From: an uncultured candidate division Zixibacteria bacterium
GTDB taxonomy: Bacteria; Zixibacteria; MSB-5A5; GN15; PGXB01
Length of the DNA: 46,480 bases
Direction: 5' to 3'
NCBI GenBank assembly: GCA_937925655.1
Contig: CALAMC010000009.1
Location: forward strand, 1 to 46,480
Shown here: positions 1 to 7,880 of the stretch, one piece after another
Layout: the number at the start of each line of letters is the position of its first letter
How positions within the stretch are numbered: the stretch's first letter is position 1
Made by a program: the position numbers and the translations under genes
The notes under the pieces: model-generated
Told to the model about the DNA's origin: nothing
The model's database searches: none
What the model saw: the letters and a program-made list of their open reading frames with translations, nothing else

Positions 1-548
1 TGATCATCGTCGATCTGGAAACGACTTGCTGGGCTCGTAACGAAAAGAGCGACAACGAGATGGAAATAATCGAAATCGGCGCGGTCAAGGTCAATCTGAA
101 TACCCGTGAAATTATCGATGAATTCAACCGTTTTATCAAACCCAGCCGCAACCCGATGTTAAGTGATTTTTGCAAAGAGTTGACCAGTATAAAGCAGGAA
201 GACGTTGACGCCGCCGAACGTTTTCCGGTTGTCTTTGGCCTGTTTCTCGACTGGATCGGGGATCTTAACCGCGTCATATTTTCTTCATGGAGCAATTTCG
301 ACCGGTGGATGTTTCAAAAGGATTGCACTTATCATAATGTTGCCTATCCGTTCGGTGAGAATCATTTCGATATAAAAATATATTTCGCCCGCATGATGGG
401 TGAGCGCAAGGGGTTAAGCAGTGCCATGAAGATGCTCGAGCTGGAATTCGAGGGCATACGCCACCGGGGTATCGATGACGCCCGTAATACCTATCGTGTG
501 TACCGGGCGCTGGAAACGAAAGGAACTCAAACGACGCTGGAGTTGTGA
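1..548 (+). CDS. 3'-5' exonuclease, DEDDh type, 5' end cut by window
   Basis: The reading frame is open from base 3 and encodes IIVDLETT before the first internal ATG at 60, so the true start lies at or before the window edge. The three exonuclease motifs of the DEDD family are visible: Exo I (DLETT), Exo II (WSNFDRWMF) and Exo III (HRGIDDARNTYRV, with the His of the DEDDh subtype). The family removes nucleotides from 3' ends of DNA or RNA with two metal ions. The layout is closest to single-domain exonucleases of the ERI-1/KapD kind rather than to DNA polymerase III epsilon, but I cannot fix the substrate. It ends 140 bases before the DUF169 gene, with a repeat element between them, so co-transcription is uncertain. 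Confidence 0.85.
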   Translation, partial: IIVDLETTCWARNEKSDNEMEIIEIGAVKVNLNTREIIDEFNRFIKPSRNPMLSDFCKELTSIKQEDVDAAERFPVVFGLFLDWIGDLNRVIFSSWSNFDRWMFQKDCTYHNVAYPFGENHFDIKIYFARMMGERKGLSSAMKMLELEFEGIRHRGIDDARNTYRVYRALETKGTQTTLEL

Positions 549-568
549 GAGCATATTTACGATTGCGG

Positions 569-665
569 TGCCCCGCCGCCCGAAGGTCCTGAATTCTATG
601 AAGGATCAGCGGTGGGATTTGGCGGGGGTCTCGTTCATTTGCGTTTACTTCGAAACCCGACCGAA
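569..665 (+). repeat. Dispersed intergenic repeat, copy 1
   Basis: The stretch carries AGGTCCTGAATTCTATGAAGG, which recurs almost exactly near 17175 and in a shorter form near 45918 and 46080. Its right half (GGGTCTCGTTCATTTGCG and then AAACCCGACC) resembles the reverse complement of the repeat near 27234-27275. It is GC-rich, sits between genes and holds short inverted arms (TCCT...AGGA). It looks like a REP-like or small non-autonomous element; no coding content is seen. Confidence 0.6.
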
Positions 666-687
666 TAGAGATATTATGGAGGAATAG

Positions 688-1488
688 ATGCAAAGCAAGA
701 TATATAACGCCACTGGCATGAAATACCCGCCCGTGGCCATTTTATGGTCGGACAATAAACCCGAAAAGGCGGTGCAATTCGCGCCGGGGCGATGGGGCTG
801 TGTCACATTTCTATTGGCCTCGGCGGCCAAGGGCAGAGTCGCCGTCGCCGACCGCAATACCTTCGGATGCATCGGCGGCGGGGTCGGGCTGGGATTCGGC
901 AATCAGTATGTCCATTTCCCAGGCGGCATTGCCGAATATATCTCCACCGGCAATGCCGAATTCTGTCGCTCTGAGTTCGGCAAAAAGATGCTCGAACAGA
1001 TGCCGGAGATCGAGGAAGGGGAAAGGTATGTCAAAAACCCCGAAATCGCACAGGAATTCATCGATAATCTGCCCATGATTAATATTCCCGCCGAATATGT
1101 CATCCTTAAACCGCTCGAGATGGTAACGCCGGAAGAAACGCCCCAGGTCATAGTATTCGTGGTCCACCCCGACCAGCTGGCGGCGTTGGTTGTTCTGGCC
1201 AATTATGCCCGTTCGGGCGCCATCAATGTCGTGGCTCCGTTTGGGGCGGGGTGCCATCAGATCGGCATTATCCCGATTCATGAAGGCAAATCCGAGTATC
1301 CGCTGGCGATTATCGGCCTGACCGATATTTCGGCCCGTAAGTACATCATGAAAATGCTGGATCATAATGTCCTGTCGTTTTCTGTGCCGTATAAATTGTT
1401 TATGGAGATGGAAAACCATGTCGAGGGCAGTTTCCTCGAACGGAAATCATGGCAGACGGTGCTGGAGGACCAATTGAAAAAAGGATAA
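688..1488 (+). CDS. DUF169 family protein
   Basis: A 266-residue soluble protein starting with ATG after a clear GGAGG at 678-682. The N-terminal pattern PPVAILWSD, the central CIGGGVGLGFG and the Gly/Cys-rich VVAPFGAGCHQIG segment fit the DUF169 family as I remember it. No molecular function is firmly established for that family; conserved cysteines suggest metal or redox chemistry, which is inference. It is followed head-on by ruvB only four bases away. It could be transcribed alone, since the preceding spacer holds a repeat. No signal peptide or membrane segment is seen. Confidence 0.75.
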   Translation: MQSKIYNATGMKYPPVAILWSDNKPEKAVQFAPGRWGCVTFLLASAAKGRVAVADRNTFGCIGGGVGLGFGNQYVHFPGGIAEYISTGNAEFCRSEFGKKMLEQMPEIEEGERYVKNPEIAQEFIDNLPMINIPAEYVILKPLEMVTPEETPQVIVFVVHPDQLAALVVLANYARSGAINVVAPFGAGCHQIGIIPIHEGKSEYPLAIIGLTDISARKYIMKMLDHNVLSFSVPYKLFMEMENHVEGSFLERKSWQTVLEDQLKKG

Positions 1489-1492
1489 GATT

Positions 1493-2518
1493 TTAAAACA
1501 AACTCTGCTGATTGTTCTGGTCGAACTTAAGCCCCAGATGCTCGGCGGCTTCATTGGAAATCATCCGCCCCCGCTTGGTGCGCTGTAAGAAGCCGATTTT
1601 CAATAAGTACGGCTCGACCATATCCACCAAAGTATCGATTTCTTCGTTGAGCGTTGCCCCCAGCGCCTCGATGCCAACCGGCCCGCCTTTGTAAAATTCG
1701 ATAATAACCTGCAACAGCTTCCGGTCGAGACTATCCAGTCCGAGATTATCGATGCCTTCTTTATCCAGCGCCGTGCGCGCCAGTTCGATATCGATTTCGC
1801 CGTCGGCTCGGACCGTCACATAATCGCGCACCCGTCGTAGCAGGCGGTTGGCCACGCGCGGCGTCCCGCGGGAACGCCCGGCGATTTCAAGCGCCGCCTC
1901 GGAAGTAATCTTGACTTCAAGCAAACCGGCCGAACGGACAATAATTTCCGCCAGTTCTTTTTTATCGTAAAAGTCGATATGATAATACAATCCGAACCGG
2001 TCGCGAAGAGGCGGCGATAAAAGCCCGGCGCGCGTGGTAGCTCCGATCAGAGTGAATCGTTTCAGCGGAATATTGATGACTTTGGCGAAGGCTCCTTTGT
2101 CCACCACAAAGTCAACCTTGAAATCCTCCATTGCCGGATAGATGAACTCCTCGATGGCCGGGGAGAGGCGATGGATTTCATCGATGAACAATATATCGCC
2201 TTCGGTCAGGTTGGTGAGTATCCCCATCAAGTCGCCGGTGCGGGATAAGGCCGGGCCCGACGTTGACGCCAGCCGGGTGCCCATCTCGTTGGCGATGATG
2301 TTGGCCAGCGTCGTCTTGCCCAGGCCGGGTGGACCGTAGAATAGGACGTGTTCACATGACTCGCCGCGTTTTTTGGCGGCTTCGATGGATACGTGCAATT
2401 TGTCCTTGAGTTCTTTCTGCCCGATGTACTCATTGAGATATTTGGGCCGAAGCGAAAGTATGAAGGATTCCTCTTCGGGCGTCATGACGTCGCCGGTTAT
2501 GATTCGATCGCGGCTCAT
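1493..2518 (-). CDS. ruvB: Holliday junction branch migration ATPase RuvB
   Basis: RuvB is the AAA+ hexameric motor that, bound to RuvA, drives Holliday junction branch migration in recombinational repair. The 341-residue length is typical. Walker A is GPPGLGKT (about residues 62-69), Walker B is FIDEIH (111-116), the sensor region reads LIGATTRAG, and the C-terminal winged helix ends with TKRGRMISNEAAEHLG. The ATG overlaps the ruvA stop by four bases, so the genes are translationally coupled in the order yebC-ruvC-ruvA-ruvB. Nothing is missing or unusual. Confidence 0.98.
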   Translation of the reverse strand: MSRDRIITGDVMTPEEESFILSLRPKYLNEYIGQKELKDKLHVSIEAAKKRGESCEHVLFYGPPGLGKTTLANIIANEMGTRLASTSGPALSRTGDLMGILTNLTEGDILFIDEIHRLSPAIEEFIYPAMEDFKVDFVVDKGAFAKVINIPLKRFTLIGATTRAGLLSPPLRDRFGLYYHIDFYDKKELAEIIVRSAGLLEVKITSEAALEIAGRSRGTPRVANRLLRRVRDYVTVRADGEIDIELARTALDKEGIDNLGLDSLDRKLLQVIIEFYKGGPVGIEALGATLNEEIDTLVDMVEPYLLKIGFLQRTKRGRMISNEAAEHLGLKFDQNNQQSLF

Positions 2519-3168
2519 CGCACCCCGGCCTTGTTGGTCCCGGCTTCCTGCCGGAATATAATGGATATCAATTTTTCGGTCGTATCGACTTTGGGGTTGC
2601 TCTCCAGCGCTCGCAGAACCATCTTCTCGGCTTCCATGGCTTTGTATTGCAGTTGCACCAACACTTCGACGGCTTCGTTCATGAGGTCGGCCTGATCCTT
2701 GCGAATGACCGTCAGTGGCTGTTCGGTCCTGGACAGCGCGAAGCGGGCCATTTTGCCGTTGAGCTCGGCGATGACCTTGTCGGCCAGGCGATTGCCGATT
2801 CCGGGAAGCCGCGCCAGCGTCCCGGCGTCTTTGGTTTCGATGGCCGTTGCGATATCGCGGACGGGAAGCGTCAAAGACTTGAGGCCCTTTTTAAAACCCA
2901 TTCCGGATACGGTCGTGAAAAGCAGGAAAAATTCCTTGTCGAGGGCGTCCGTAAAACCGATTAATTTCGGATAATGATAGCTCTTTTTGTCGCCCGCCTC
3001 GATATAATTTATCGTGTAAAGCATCACCTCGCGACCCTCGGCCTTGGCGTCACGCAATGCGTTGTACAGCCCCGACGGTATCATCAGTTCATGATACAAG
3101 CCGCCGAGGTTGATGGTGACCGCTTCCTCAGTCAACTTGGCGATTTTTCCCGATATCTGCGATATCAT
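2515..3168 (-). CDS. ruvA: Holliday junction DNA-binding protein RuvA
   Basis: RuvA binds the four-way junction as a tetramer and loads RuvB. I place the start at the ATG of MISQISGKIAKL (3166-3168), which overlaps the ruvC stop as ATGA; an in-frame extension further upstream runs inside ruvC and is not supported. The product is 217 residues, close to the usual 190-210. An N-terminal OB-like domain is followed by helix-hairpin-helix motifs (LARLPGIGNRLADKVI, about residues 107-122) and a C-terminal domain III that contacts RuvB. Confidence 0.96.
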   Translation of the reverse strand: MISQISGKIAKLTEEAVTINLGGLYHELMIPSGLYNALRDAKAEGREVMLYTINYIEAGDKKSYHYPKLIGFTDALDKEFFLLFTTVSGMGFKKGLKSLTLPVRDIATAIETKDAGTLARLPGIGNRLADKVIAELNGKMARFALSRTEQPLTVIRKDQADLMNEAVEVLVQLQYKAMEAEKMVLRALESNPKVDTTEKLISIIFRQEAGTNKAGVR

Positions 3169-3656
3169 TTTCCCATCAGAGCATTGTGATGACAGAGCGC
3201 CGCCGCCAGGGCATCGGCTGTATCCGGCGAACAAACGTCATCGGTCAGTTTTAGAGTCGATTTTATCATTCTCTGCATCTGCATCTTAGTGGCCCGACCG
3301 TTCCCGGTCAATGACTTTTTTATGCGGGTGGAGGCGTAGGAAACTATCGGAATATTGCTCACGGCGGCCCGTACAAATATAATTCCGCGGGCGTGCCCCA
3401 TGATTATAGCCGTTTTGGGGTGGGCATAATGCGAATAAAGCTCTTCGACCGCCATGTAATCCGGTTTGAACTGGGTCAGGATTTGGCCCATTTCGTCGTA
3501 AATTTCCTTCAGTTTTGCGGGAAATTCCGCTCGGGCCGGAGTCCTGATAACTCCGGCCTCGAGAATCTTAATTTGATTGCCGCTGGATTTGATGACGCCG
3601 TAACCCGTGATATGCAAACCCGGATCGATGCCGACAATCGTCACGGCCATGGTCAT
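3165..3656 (-). CDS. ruvC: Crossover junction endodeoxyribonuclease RuvC
   Basis: RuvC resolves Holliday junctions by paired nicks. The 163-residue product has the RNase H-like fold signature VGIDPGLHITGYG with the first catalytic Asp, then AVEELYS with the Glu, and CSPDTADALAAALCH near the C terminus with the final acidic residues. Two starts are possible: ATG at 3656 (MTMAV...) and ATG at 3650 (MAVTIVGIDPG), which matches the family better. The upstream ATG overlaps the yebC stop by one base (TAATG), so coupled translation is likely. Confidence 0.96.
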   Translation of the reverse strand: MTMAVTIVGIDPGLHITGYGVIKSSGNQIKILEAGVIRTPARAEFPAKLKEIYDEMGQILTQFKPDYMAVEELYSHYAHPKTAIIMGHARGIIFVRAAVSNIPIVSYASTRIKKSLTGNGRATKMQMQRMIKSTLKLTDDVCSPDTADALAAALCHHNALMGK

Positions 3657-4405
3657 TACCCGGCCAGTTTTTCCATGATGTCGTCGGCGATATCGAAATT
3701 GCTATATACGTTCTGAACGTCGTCGTGTTCTTCAAGAGCCTCATACAGCTTGAGCATCGACTCGGCCTGTTTTTCGTTGAGCCTAATCGTGTTTTGAGGT
3801 ATCATGGATGTTTCGGCCGATACGATCGGGATGGATTTGGCTTCGAGCGCCTGTCGCACAGTTTCGAGCTCGGAGGGCGGAGTCGTTATTTCATAGACGT
3901 CGCCTTCCTTGGACATATCGGTCGCTCCGGCTTCAATTACGATTTCCATCAAGGTTTCTTCGTCGACCACAGAGGAATCGACGGTAATGATACCCGTGTT
4001 GTCAAACATCCATGCGACACAACCGTTTTCGCCCAGATTCCCGCCATACTTCGCAAAAAGATGTCTAATTTCGGACACCGTTCTCTTTTTATTGTCGGTT
4101 AAAGTCGTCAGGTACACCGCCACTCCGGCCGGACCATAACCTTCGTAGCTGGCTTCTTCATATGATACTCCCGGCAGTTCTCCGGTGCCTTTTTGAATGG
4201 CCCGCTTGATGTTGTCCGCCGGCATGTTGGCCGCCTTGGCCGTGGCGATGGCCGTCCTTAAGCGGGGGTTGGCGTCGGGGTCTCCACCACCGGCGCGCGC
4301 CGCAACCGTAATCTCTTTGATAAATCGCGTGAACATGCGGCCGCGCTCGGCGTCTGCTTTGCCTTTCTTACGCTTAATTGTCGCCCATTTTGAATGGCCG
4401 GACAT
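3656..4405 (-). CDS. yebC: YebC/PmpR family transcription or translation factor
   Basis: A 249-residue member of the TACO1/YebC family. The start MSGHSKWATIKRKKG is the family hallmark and follows a strong GGAGG (4411-4415 on the opposite strand), so the longer in-frame start upstream is rejected. Members have been described as DNA-binding regulators and, more recently, as factors that help ribosomes through difficult peptide stretches. The link to ruvC is a very common bacterial gene order. It heads the four-gene operon; a sigma-70-like promoter precedes it. Confidence 0.95.
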   Translation of the reverse strand: MSGHSKWATIKRKKGKADAERGRMFTRFIKEITVAARAGGGDPDANPRLRTAIATAKAANMPADNIKRAIQKGTGELPGVSYEEASYEGYGPAGVAVYLTTLTDNKKRTVSEIRHLFAKYGGNLGENGCVAWMFDNTGIITVDSSVVDEETLMEIVIEAGATDMSKEGDVYEITTPPSELETVRQALEAKSIPIVSAETSMIPQNTIRLNEKQAESMLKLYEALEEHDDVQNVYSNFDIADDIMEKLAG

Positions 4406-4439
4406 AATTACCTCCTGGATATTAAATTGCTTTTGCCTA

Positions 4440-4468
4440 ATTTTAACGACAAAAGACAATTATCGCAA
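4440..4468 (-). promoter_or_regulatory. Sigma-70-type promoter of yebC-ruvCAB
   Basis: On the minus strand TTGCGA (4463-4468) and TAAAAT (4440-4445) are separated by 17 bases, giving a start of transcription some 25-30 bases before the yebC ATG. Location and spacing fit; read by eye only. Confidence 0.5.
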
Positions 4469-4524
4469 GAGGATTCACGCTCTATTTTGGATAAGTAATC
4501 AGGATTATGGATTATGAATAGTCA

Positions 4525-5349
4525 TCAATCGCCATCGGCCAGAGAGCGATAACTTTCGCGGTATTCCTCGTTGAGGACAATAATGGCGATGCGGCGGTTA
4601 CGGGGATCGTAAGGACTGTCGTTGAGCTTCAGATGCTTGTCGGCATAACCTCGGATTTCAACAATCTGGCCGTCGCGTAACCCGACGTTTTCCATATGCC
4701 GCCGGGCGCTGTTGGCTCGGTCGGCCGAAAGTTCCCAGTTGGAATACTGGTTTCTTTCCGAATATGGTGTTCTGTCGGTATGGCCTTCGACGATTATATC
4801 ATTGGGCAGTTTGCCCAATTCATTGGCGATAGCCTTCAGGATCAATTGGGTATTGGACTTGAGGGCGGCACTGCCCTTGCCAAAAAAATTGCTTGAATCG
4901 GGATTGGTGGAAACCTCCACCAATTCAATTCTCAAACCCTCCGGAATCAGTTCTATCTCTATGAAATCCTTTAGCTTGGCAATTTCGGGGATTTTATCCA
5001 GAGCTTCCCGGATTTTCCTCCCGGCTTCGGTCAGCCGTTCGAAAGTCTTTCCCAGTTTGCGTCCCTCTTCGCTTTTGCGAATCTGGGTGTTCATGGGCGA
5101 TACCCCGCCATCGAGTGTTCCCTGCCCGGTCTTTTTCATGAAATTAACGGGGTCGCGAAAATAGCCCTGGACCGCCTTTTTGACGGCATCCGACTGGGAC
5201 ATAATCCACATGACCAAAAAAAAGGCCATCATGGCCGTGACAAAGTCGGCATAGGCGACTTTCCAGGCCCCGCCGTGATGAGCACCGTGCCCGCCCTTTT
5301 TTTTGATTATGATTATGGGCGGAGCTTGTTTTTCTTCATTTTCATCCAT
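4525..5349 (-). CDS. motB: MotB-type stator protein with OmpA peptidoglycan-binding domain
   Basis: A 274-residue stator subunit. The cytoplasmic N terminus is basic and His/Gly rich. A single membrane helix follows (YADFVTAMMAFFLVMWIMS) with the proton-path Asp at residue 35. The C-terminal OmpA-like domain (about 150-265) holds the peptidoglycan-binding signature IIVEGHTDRTPYS and ELSADRANSARRHM. It follows motA by one base. MotA/MotB couple ion flow to rotation of the flagellum, but related pairs power gliding or other machines, and no flagellar gene is in view. A plug segment with MKKTGQGTLDGG lies after the helix. Confidence 0.93.
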   Translation of the reverse strand: MDENEEKQAPPIIIIKKKGGHGAHHGGAWKVAYADFVTAMMAFFLVMWIMSQSDAVKKAVQGYFRDPVNFMKKTGQGTLDGGVSPMNTQIRKSEEGRKLGKTFERLTEAGRKIREALDKIPEIAKLKDFIEIELIPEGLRIELVEVSTNPDSSNFFGKGSAALKSNTQLILKAIANELGKLPNDIIVEGHTDRTPYSERNQYSNWELSADRANSARRHMENVGLRDGQIVEIRGYADKHLKLNDSPYDPRNRRIAIIVLNEEYRESYRSLADGD

Positions 5350-5350
5350 G

Positions 5351-6241
5351 TCAGGCAGTTACGGCCTCTTTTTGTTGAGGCATTTTGCCGGCTTTGGCCG
5401 CCCGGCAGGCTTCTTCGACTTCGGTGAAACTCGGTCGAACGTCGTGGGAAATTACCCTGCGAGCGAACTCGACCGCGATCTGCGCGGTGAATCCTTTATG
5501 AAAGGCCAGCAGGGCCTGCTTCAGGACAATGTAGTACTGACTTTCAGCGTTAATCTGATGGCGCATGTTGCTCGCCAACGGTTGCACCGCACCGTATGAA
5601 AGCAGGATACCCAGAAAGGTCCCGACCAGCGCCGCCGCCACATGAGTGCCGACTTCCTCGACCGATCCGCCGATCGATCCCATGGTAATGACCACGCCCA
5701 GCACGGCCGCCACGATACCCAGACCGGGAAGAGCGTCCCCGATCGTCTGAAGGGTTGTGGCCGCGTGTTCTTCTTCACGTTCGTGGGTTTCAATATCCTT
5801 GTCGAGCATCGACTCCAGATCGAATTCGGGTATGCCGCCCATAATTATCAATCGCATGGTGTCGGACAGAAATGAAACGGCGTGATGGTTTTTAAGGAAA
5901 TAGGGGTACTTGGTCAGGACGGCGCTTTTTTCCGGTTCTTCGATATGTGACTCGAGGCCGACAAGGCCATCCTTGCGGGCAACATTGAACAATTCATACA
6001 TCATGGTGAGTAAATCAACGTATGCCTGCTTGCTGTGACCCGAGGCCATGATTCTGGGAAGTCGGGCAATAATCGACTTGACCACCCGCGGTGGAGCCAT
6101 GACGAGCATTGACCCCAGAGCGGCGCCGCCGATAATGACAAATTCGGCGGGCTGCATGAGAACCATGAGGTTTCCATGGGCCATCAAATAGCCCGCGATG
6201 ACGCAGACGAAAACGAAGATAAGACCGGCAACTGCTAACAT
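5351..6241 (-). CDS. motA: MotA-type stator protein
   Basis: A 296-residue membrane protein with four predicted helices: two near the N terminus and two around residues 155-220 (GLGIVAAVLGVVITMG and VAAALVGTFLGILLSYG). The cytoplasmic loop between them holds the charged stretch expected to contact a rotor. The ATG follows AGAGGAAG at a good distance and a promoter lies just upstream. With MotB it forms the ion-driven stator unit. The motA-motB order is standard; the pair stands apart from other motility genes in this window. Confidence 0.93.
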   Translation of the reverse strand: MLAVAGLIFVFVCVIAGYLMAHGNLMVLMQPAEFVIIGGAALGSMLVMAPPRVVKSIIARLPRIMASGHSKQAYVDLLTMMYELFNVARKDGLVGLESHIEEPEKSAVLTKYPYFLKNHHAVSFLSDTMRLIIMGGIPEFDLESMLDKDIETHEREEEHAATTLQTIGDALPGLGIVAAVLGVVITMGSIGGSVEEVGTHVAAALVGTFLGILLSYGAVQPLASNMRHQINAESQYYIVLKQALLAFHKGFTAQIAVEFARRVISHDVRPSFTEVEEACRAAKAGKMPQQKEAVTA

Positions 6242-6261
6242 AAGGTGTTCTTCCTCTTAAG

Positions 6262-6290
6262 GTTATAATAATTATCGACAGACCGGGCAA
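6262..6290 (-). promoter_or_regulatory. Promoter of motAB
   Basis: Minus-strand TTGCCC (6285-6290) and TATAAC (6262-6267) are 17 bases apart, about 20 bases before the motA ATG. The hexamers look like housekeeping sigma-70 rather than the flagellar sigma-28 type. Confidence 0.5.
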
Positions 6291-6374
6291 AAACTGAACC
6301 CGGTCGGCCTCGGAATTTGGCCTAATTTGATAAAATTCGCGTAATCCGGGGCAGTTTATAGCCAAAATAATTTA

Positions 6375-6402
6375 TTGACAGGTATATTTTTATTGTTATT
6401 AT
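6375..6402 (+). promoter_or_regulatory. Strong sigma-70-type promoter of rpsU
   Basis: A perfect TTGACA (6375-6380) is followed after 16 bases by TATTAT (6397-6402); an overlapping TATAAT is at 6402-6407. It lies in an AT-rich stretch 50 bases before the rpsU start, as expected for a ribosomal protein gene. A second TTGACA at 6421-6426 has no matching -10 before the gene. Confidence 0.6.
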
Positions 6403-6453
6403 ATAATGCTAAATTGTTTATTGACAAAATATTGCATGAAAGGAGGGGTGTTT

Positions 6454-6648
6454 ATGACAGGCGTAAGGGTTCGCGACGACGAATCCTTCGAGAAAGCCCT
6501 GCGCCGCTTCAACAAATTTTGTGAGAAGACAGGTATACTGTCCGACATAAAGAAGCATCAGCATTTCGAGAAGCCGTCTGAACGCCGCAAGCGCAAATTG
6601 AACGCCGCCCGGCGCAAGATGCGTAAGCTGCACCAGGCAGAAGGATAG
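6454..6648 (+). CDS. rpsU: 30S ribosomal protein S21
   Basis: A 64-residue very basic protein of the small ribosomal subunit, needed for mRNA initiation contacts near the 16S 3' end. The start at MTGVRVRDDESFEKALRRF follows AAAGGAGG directly; an in-frame ATG further upstream lies before this ribosome-binding site and is not used. The body with KPSERRKRKLNAARRKMRKL is the usual bS21 basic tail. It begins the run rpsU-yqeY-cvpA. The upstream promoter is the best sigma-70 match in the window. Confidence 0.96.
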   Translation: MTGVRVRDDESFEKALRRFNKFCEKTGILSDIKKHQHFEKPSERRKRKLNAARRKMRKLHQAEG

Positions 6649-6655
6649 ACTTGTT

Positions 6656-7111
6656 GTGTCTATTTTACCTAAAATAGATGACGAATTGAAAAAGGCCCTG
6701 AAAGCCGGGGATAAGCTCAAAGCAACCCTGCTTCGGGGCCTTAAGTCTGATATCAAGTATCGCCAGATCGAGCTCGGTCGGGAGTTGACCGAGGAAGATA
6801 TCATCGGGACACTGCAGAGCGCCGCCAAACGCCACCGCGATTCTATCGAGCAGTTCCAGAAGGGCGGACGCGCCGATCTGGTCGAAAAGGAAACTAAAGA
6901 ACTGGAACTTATAGAGGGGTATCTTCCGGAACAGCTTTCCGAAGATAAAATCAGGGAGCATATTCAGGCCTCGATCGATGCCACCGGCGCTTCGTCACCC
7001 GCCCAGCTGGGGGCGGTGATGAAAGACCTCATGCCTCGCCTAAAAGGGCAGGCCGACGGCAAGCTGGTCAATCAACTCGTGCGCCAGATGCTTTCGGATG
7101 CCGACCGGTAG
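6656..7111 (+). CDS. yqeY: GatB/YqeY domain protein
   Basis: A 151-residue single YqeY domain, the same all-helical module found at the C terminus of the GatB subunit of the amidotransferase, where it binds tRNA. Motifs RDSIEQFQKGGRADLVEKE and YLPEQLSEDKI are typical, as is the terminal GKLVNQLVRQML. It starts at GTG seven bases after rpsU. The rpsU-yqeY pairing is widespread. Its role in the free form is unclear; tRNA binding is inferred from the homologous domain. Confidence 0.93.
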   Translation: MSILPKIDDELKKALKAGDKLKATLLRGLKSDIKYRQIELGRELTEEDIIGTLQSAAKRHRDSIEQFQKGGRADLVEKETKELELIEGYLPEQLSEDKIREHIQASIDATGASSPAQLGAVMKDLMPRLKGQADGKLVNQLVRQMLSDADR

Positions 7112-7151
7112 CTCTTCTTTAAGGACTTGACGCCATACAGGGAGTAGTGTT

Positions 7152-7793
7152 ATGAACTGGATCGACATTGTTCTTTTGATCCTGCTGGTGGCGGCCATTA
7201 TCATCGGTTCCAAAAAGGGTCTGGTCAGAGAATTGATGGCTCTGGCTGTCCTGACCGCTACCGTGATCGTTTCGGTCAACTATATCGATTTGATCGCCGT
7301 CAAAGTTTATGAAGGGTTGGGCGGATCGCCGCTGATAACTGCCATCATTTCCTTTGTTGTCCTGCTGGCCATCATCTATGCTATCTTTAAATTACTGGGG
7401 ATGCTTTTTTACAAAGTGGCCAATCTGCAGAAGCTGGGCAAGAAAGATCAGCTGGGCGGGGCTCTGATCGGTGCCCTGCGGGGCTGGCTTATCATTGGTT
7501 TTATTATTTTCATCGTTTTTCTGATGCCTATGCCGGATAAGTTTTACGATGACTTCGGACAGTCATTTCTGGGCCCGACGTTGGCCAAGACCCTGCCGCT
7601 CTTGTATGAATCTTCGGCCGGTTTGCATCCCAAAAACAGCAGCTTTATGGAAAAGGTCGAACATACCCTTCTGTTGCGGCCGGCCAATCAATCCAATACG
7701 CCCAACTTCGATTTCAGCGAAGACCGCGAGCAGGTCTACAAAGTCATTTATCAGATTGACCGTTACTTCGGCACCGGTTCAGGACGGATATAA
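7152..7793 (+). CDS. CvpA family membrane protein
   Basis: A 213-residue protein starting after GGGAG. The first 125 residues hold four membrane helices with the CvpA pattern: WIDIVLLILLVAAIIIGSKKG at the N terminus and LGGALIGALRGWLIIGFII at the fourth helix. The C-terminal 85 residues are soluble. CvpA proteins have been linked to colicin V export, envelope integrity and stress resistance, without an agreed molecular function. It is placed before mutS2 as in many genomes (the neighbours zapA/cvpA/mutS2). A terminator follows, so mutS2 may have its own promoter or depend on read-through. Confidence 0.88.
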   Translation: MNWIDIVLLILLVAAIIIGSKKGLVRELMALAVLTATVIVSVNYIDLIAVKVYEGLGGSPLITAIISFVVLLAIIYAIFKLLGMLFYKVANLQKLGKKDQLGGALIGALRGWLIIGFIIFIVFLMPMPDKFYDDFGQSFLGPTLAKTLPLLYESSAGLHPKNSSFMEKVEHTLLLRPANQSNTPNFDFSEDREQVYKVIYQIDRYFGTGSGRI

Positions 7794-7835
7794 TCCGATA
7801 AAGATATTTATTCTTAGGCGGTCAATGCTTATATT

Positions 7836-7862
7836 AAGCCCCGATAAATCGGGGCTTTTTTG
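7836..7862 (+). terminator. Rho-independent terminator after the CvpA gene
   Basis: AAGCCCCG and CGGGGCTT pair around ATAAAT, followed by a run of six T. A textbook terminator closing the rpsU-yqeY-cvpA unit, only 20 bases before mutS2. Confidence 0.9.
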
Positions 7863-7880
7863 TTTGACGGAGTATGAGCT

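Noticed and set aside
274..1419. Long minus-strand frames opposite the exonuclease and DUF169 genes
   Set aside because: Antisense shadows of well-supported genes; no SD, no family features.
3169..3234. Longer ruvA start inside ruvC
   Set aside because: The first 22 residues do not resemble RuvA, and MISQISGKI overlaps the ruvC stop as ATGA.
4525..6241. MotAB as an ExbBD/TolQR pair
   Set aside because: The MotB OmpA domain with plug segment and the four-helix MotA of 296 residues fit Mot, not ExbB/TolQ.
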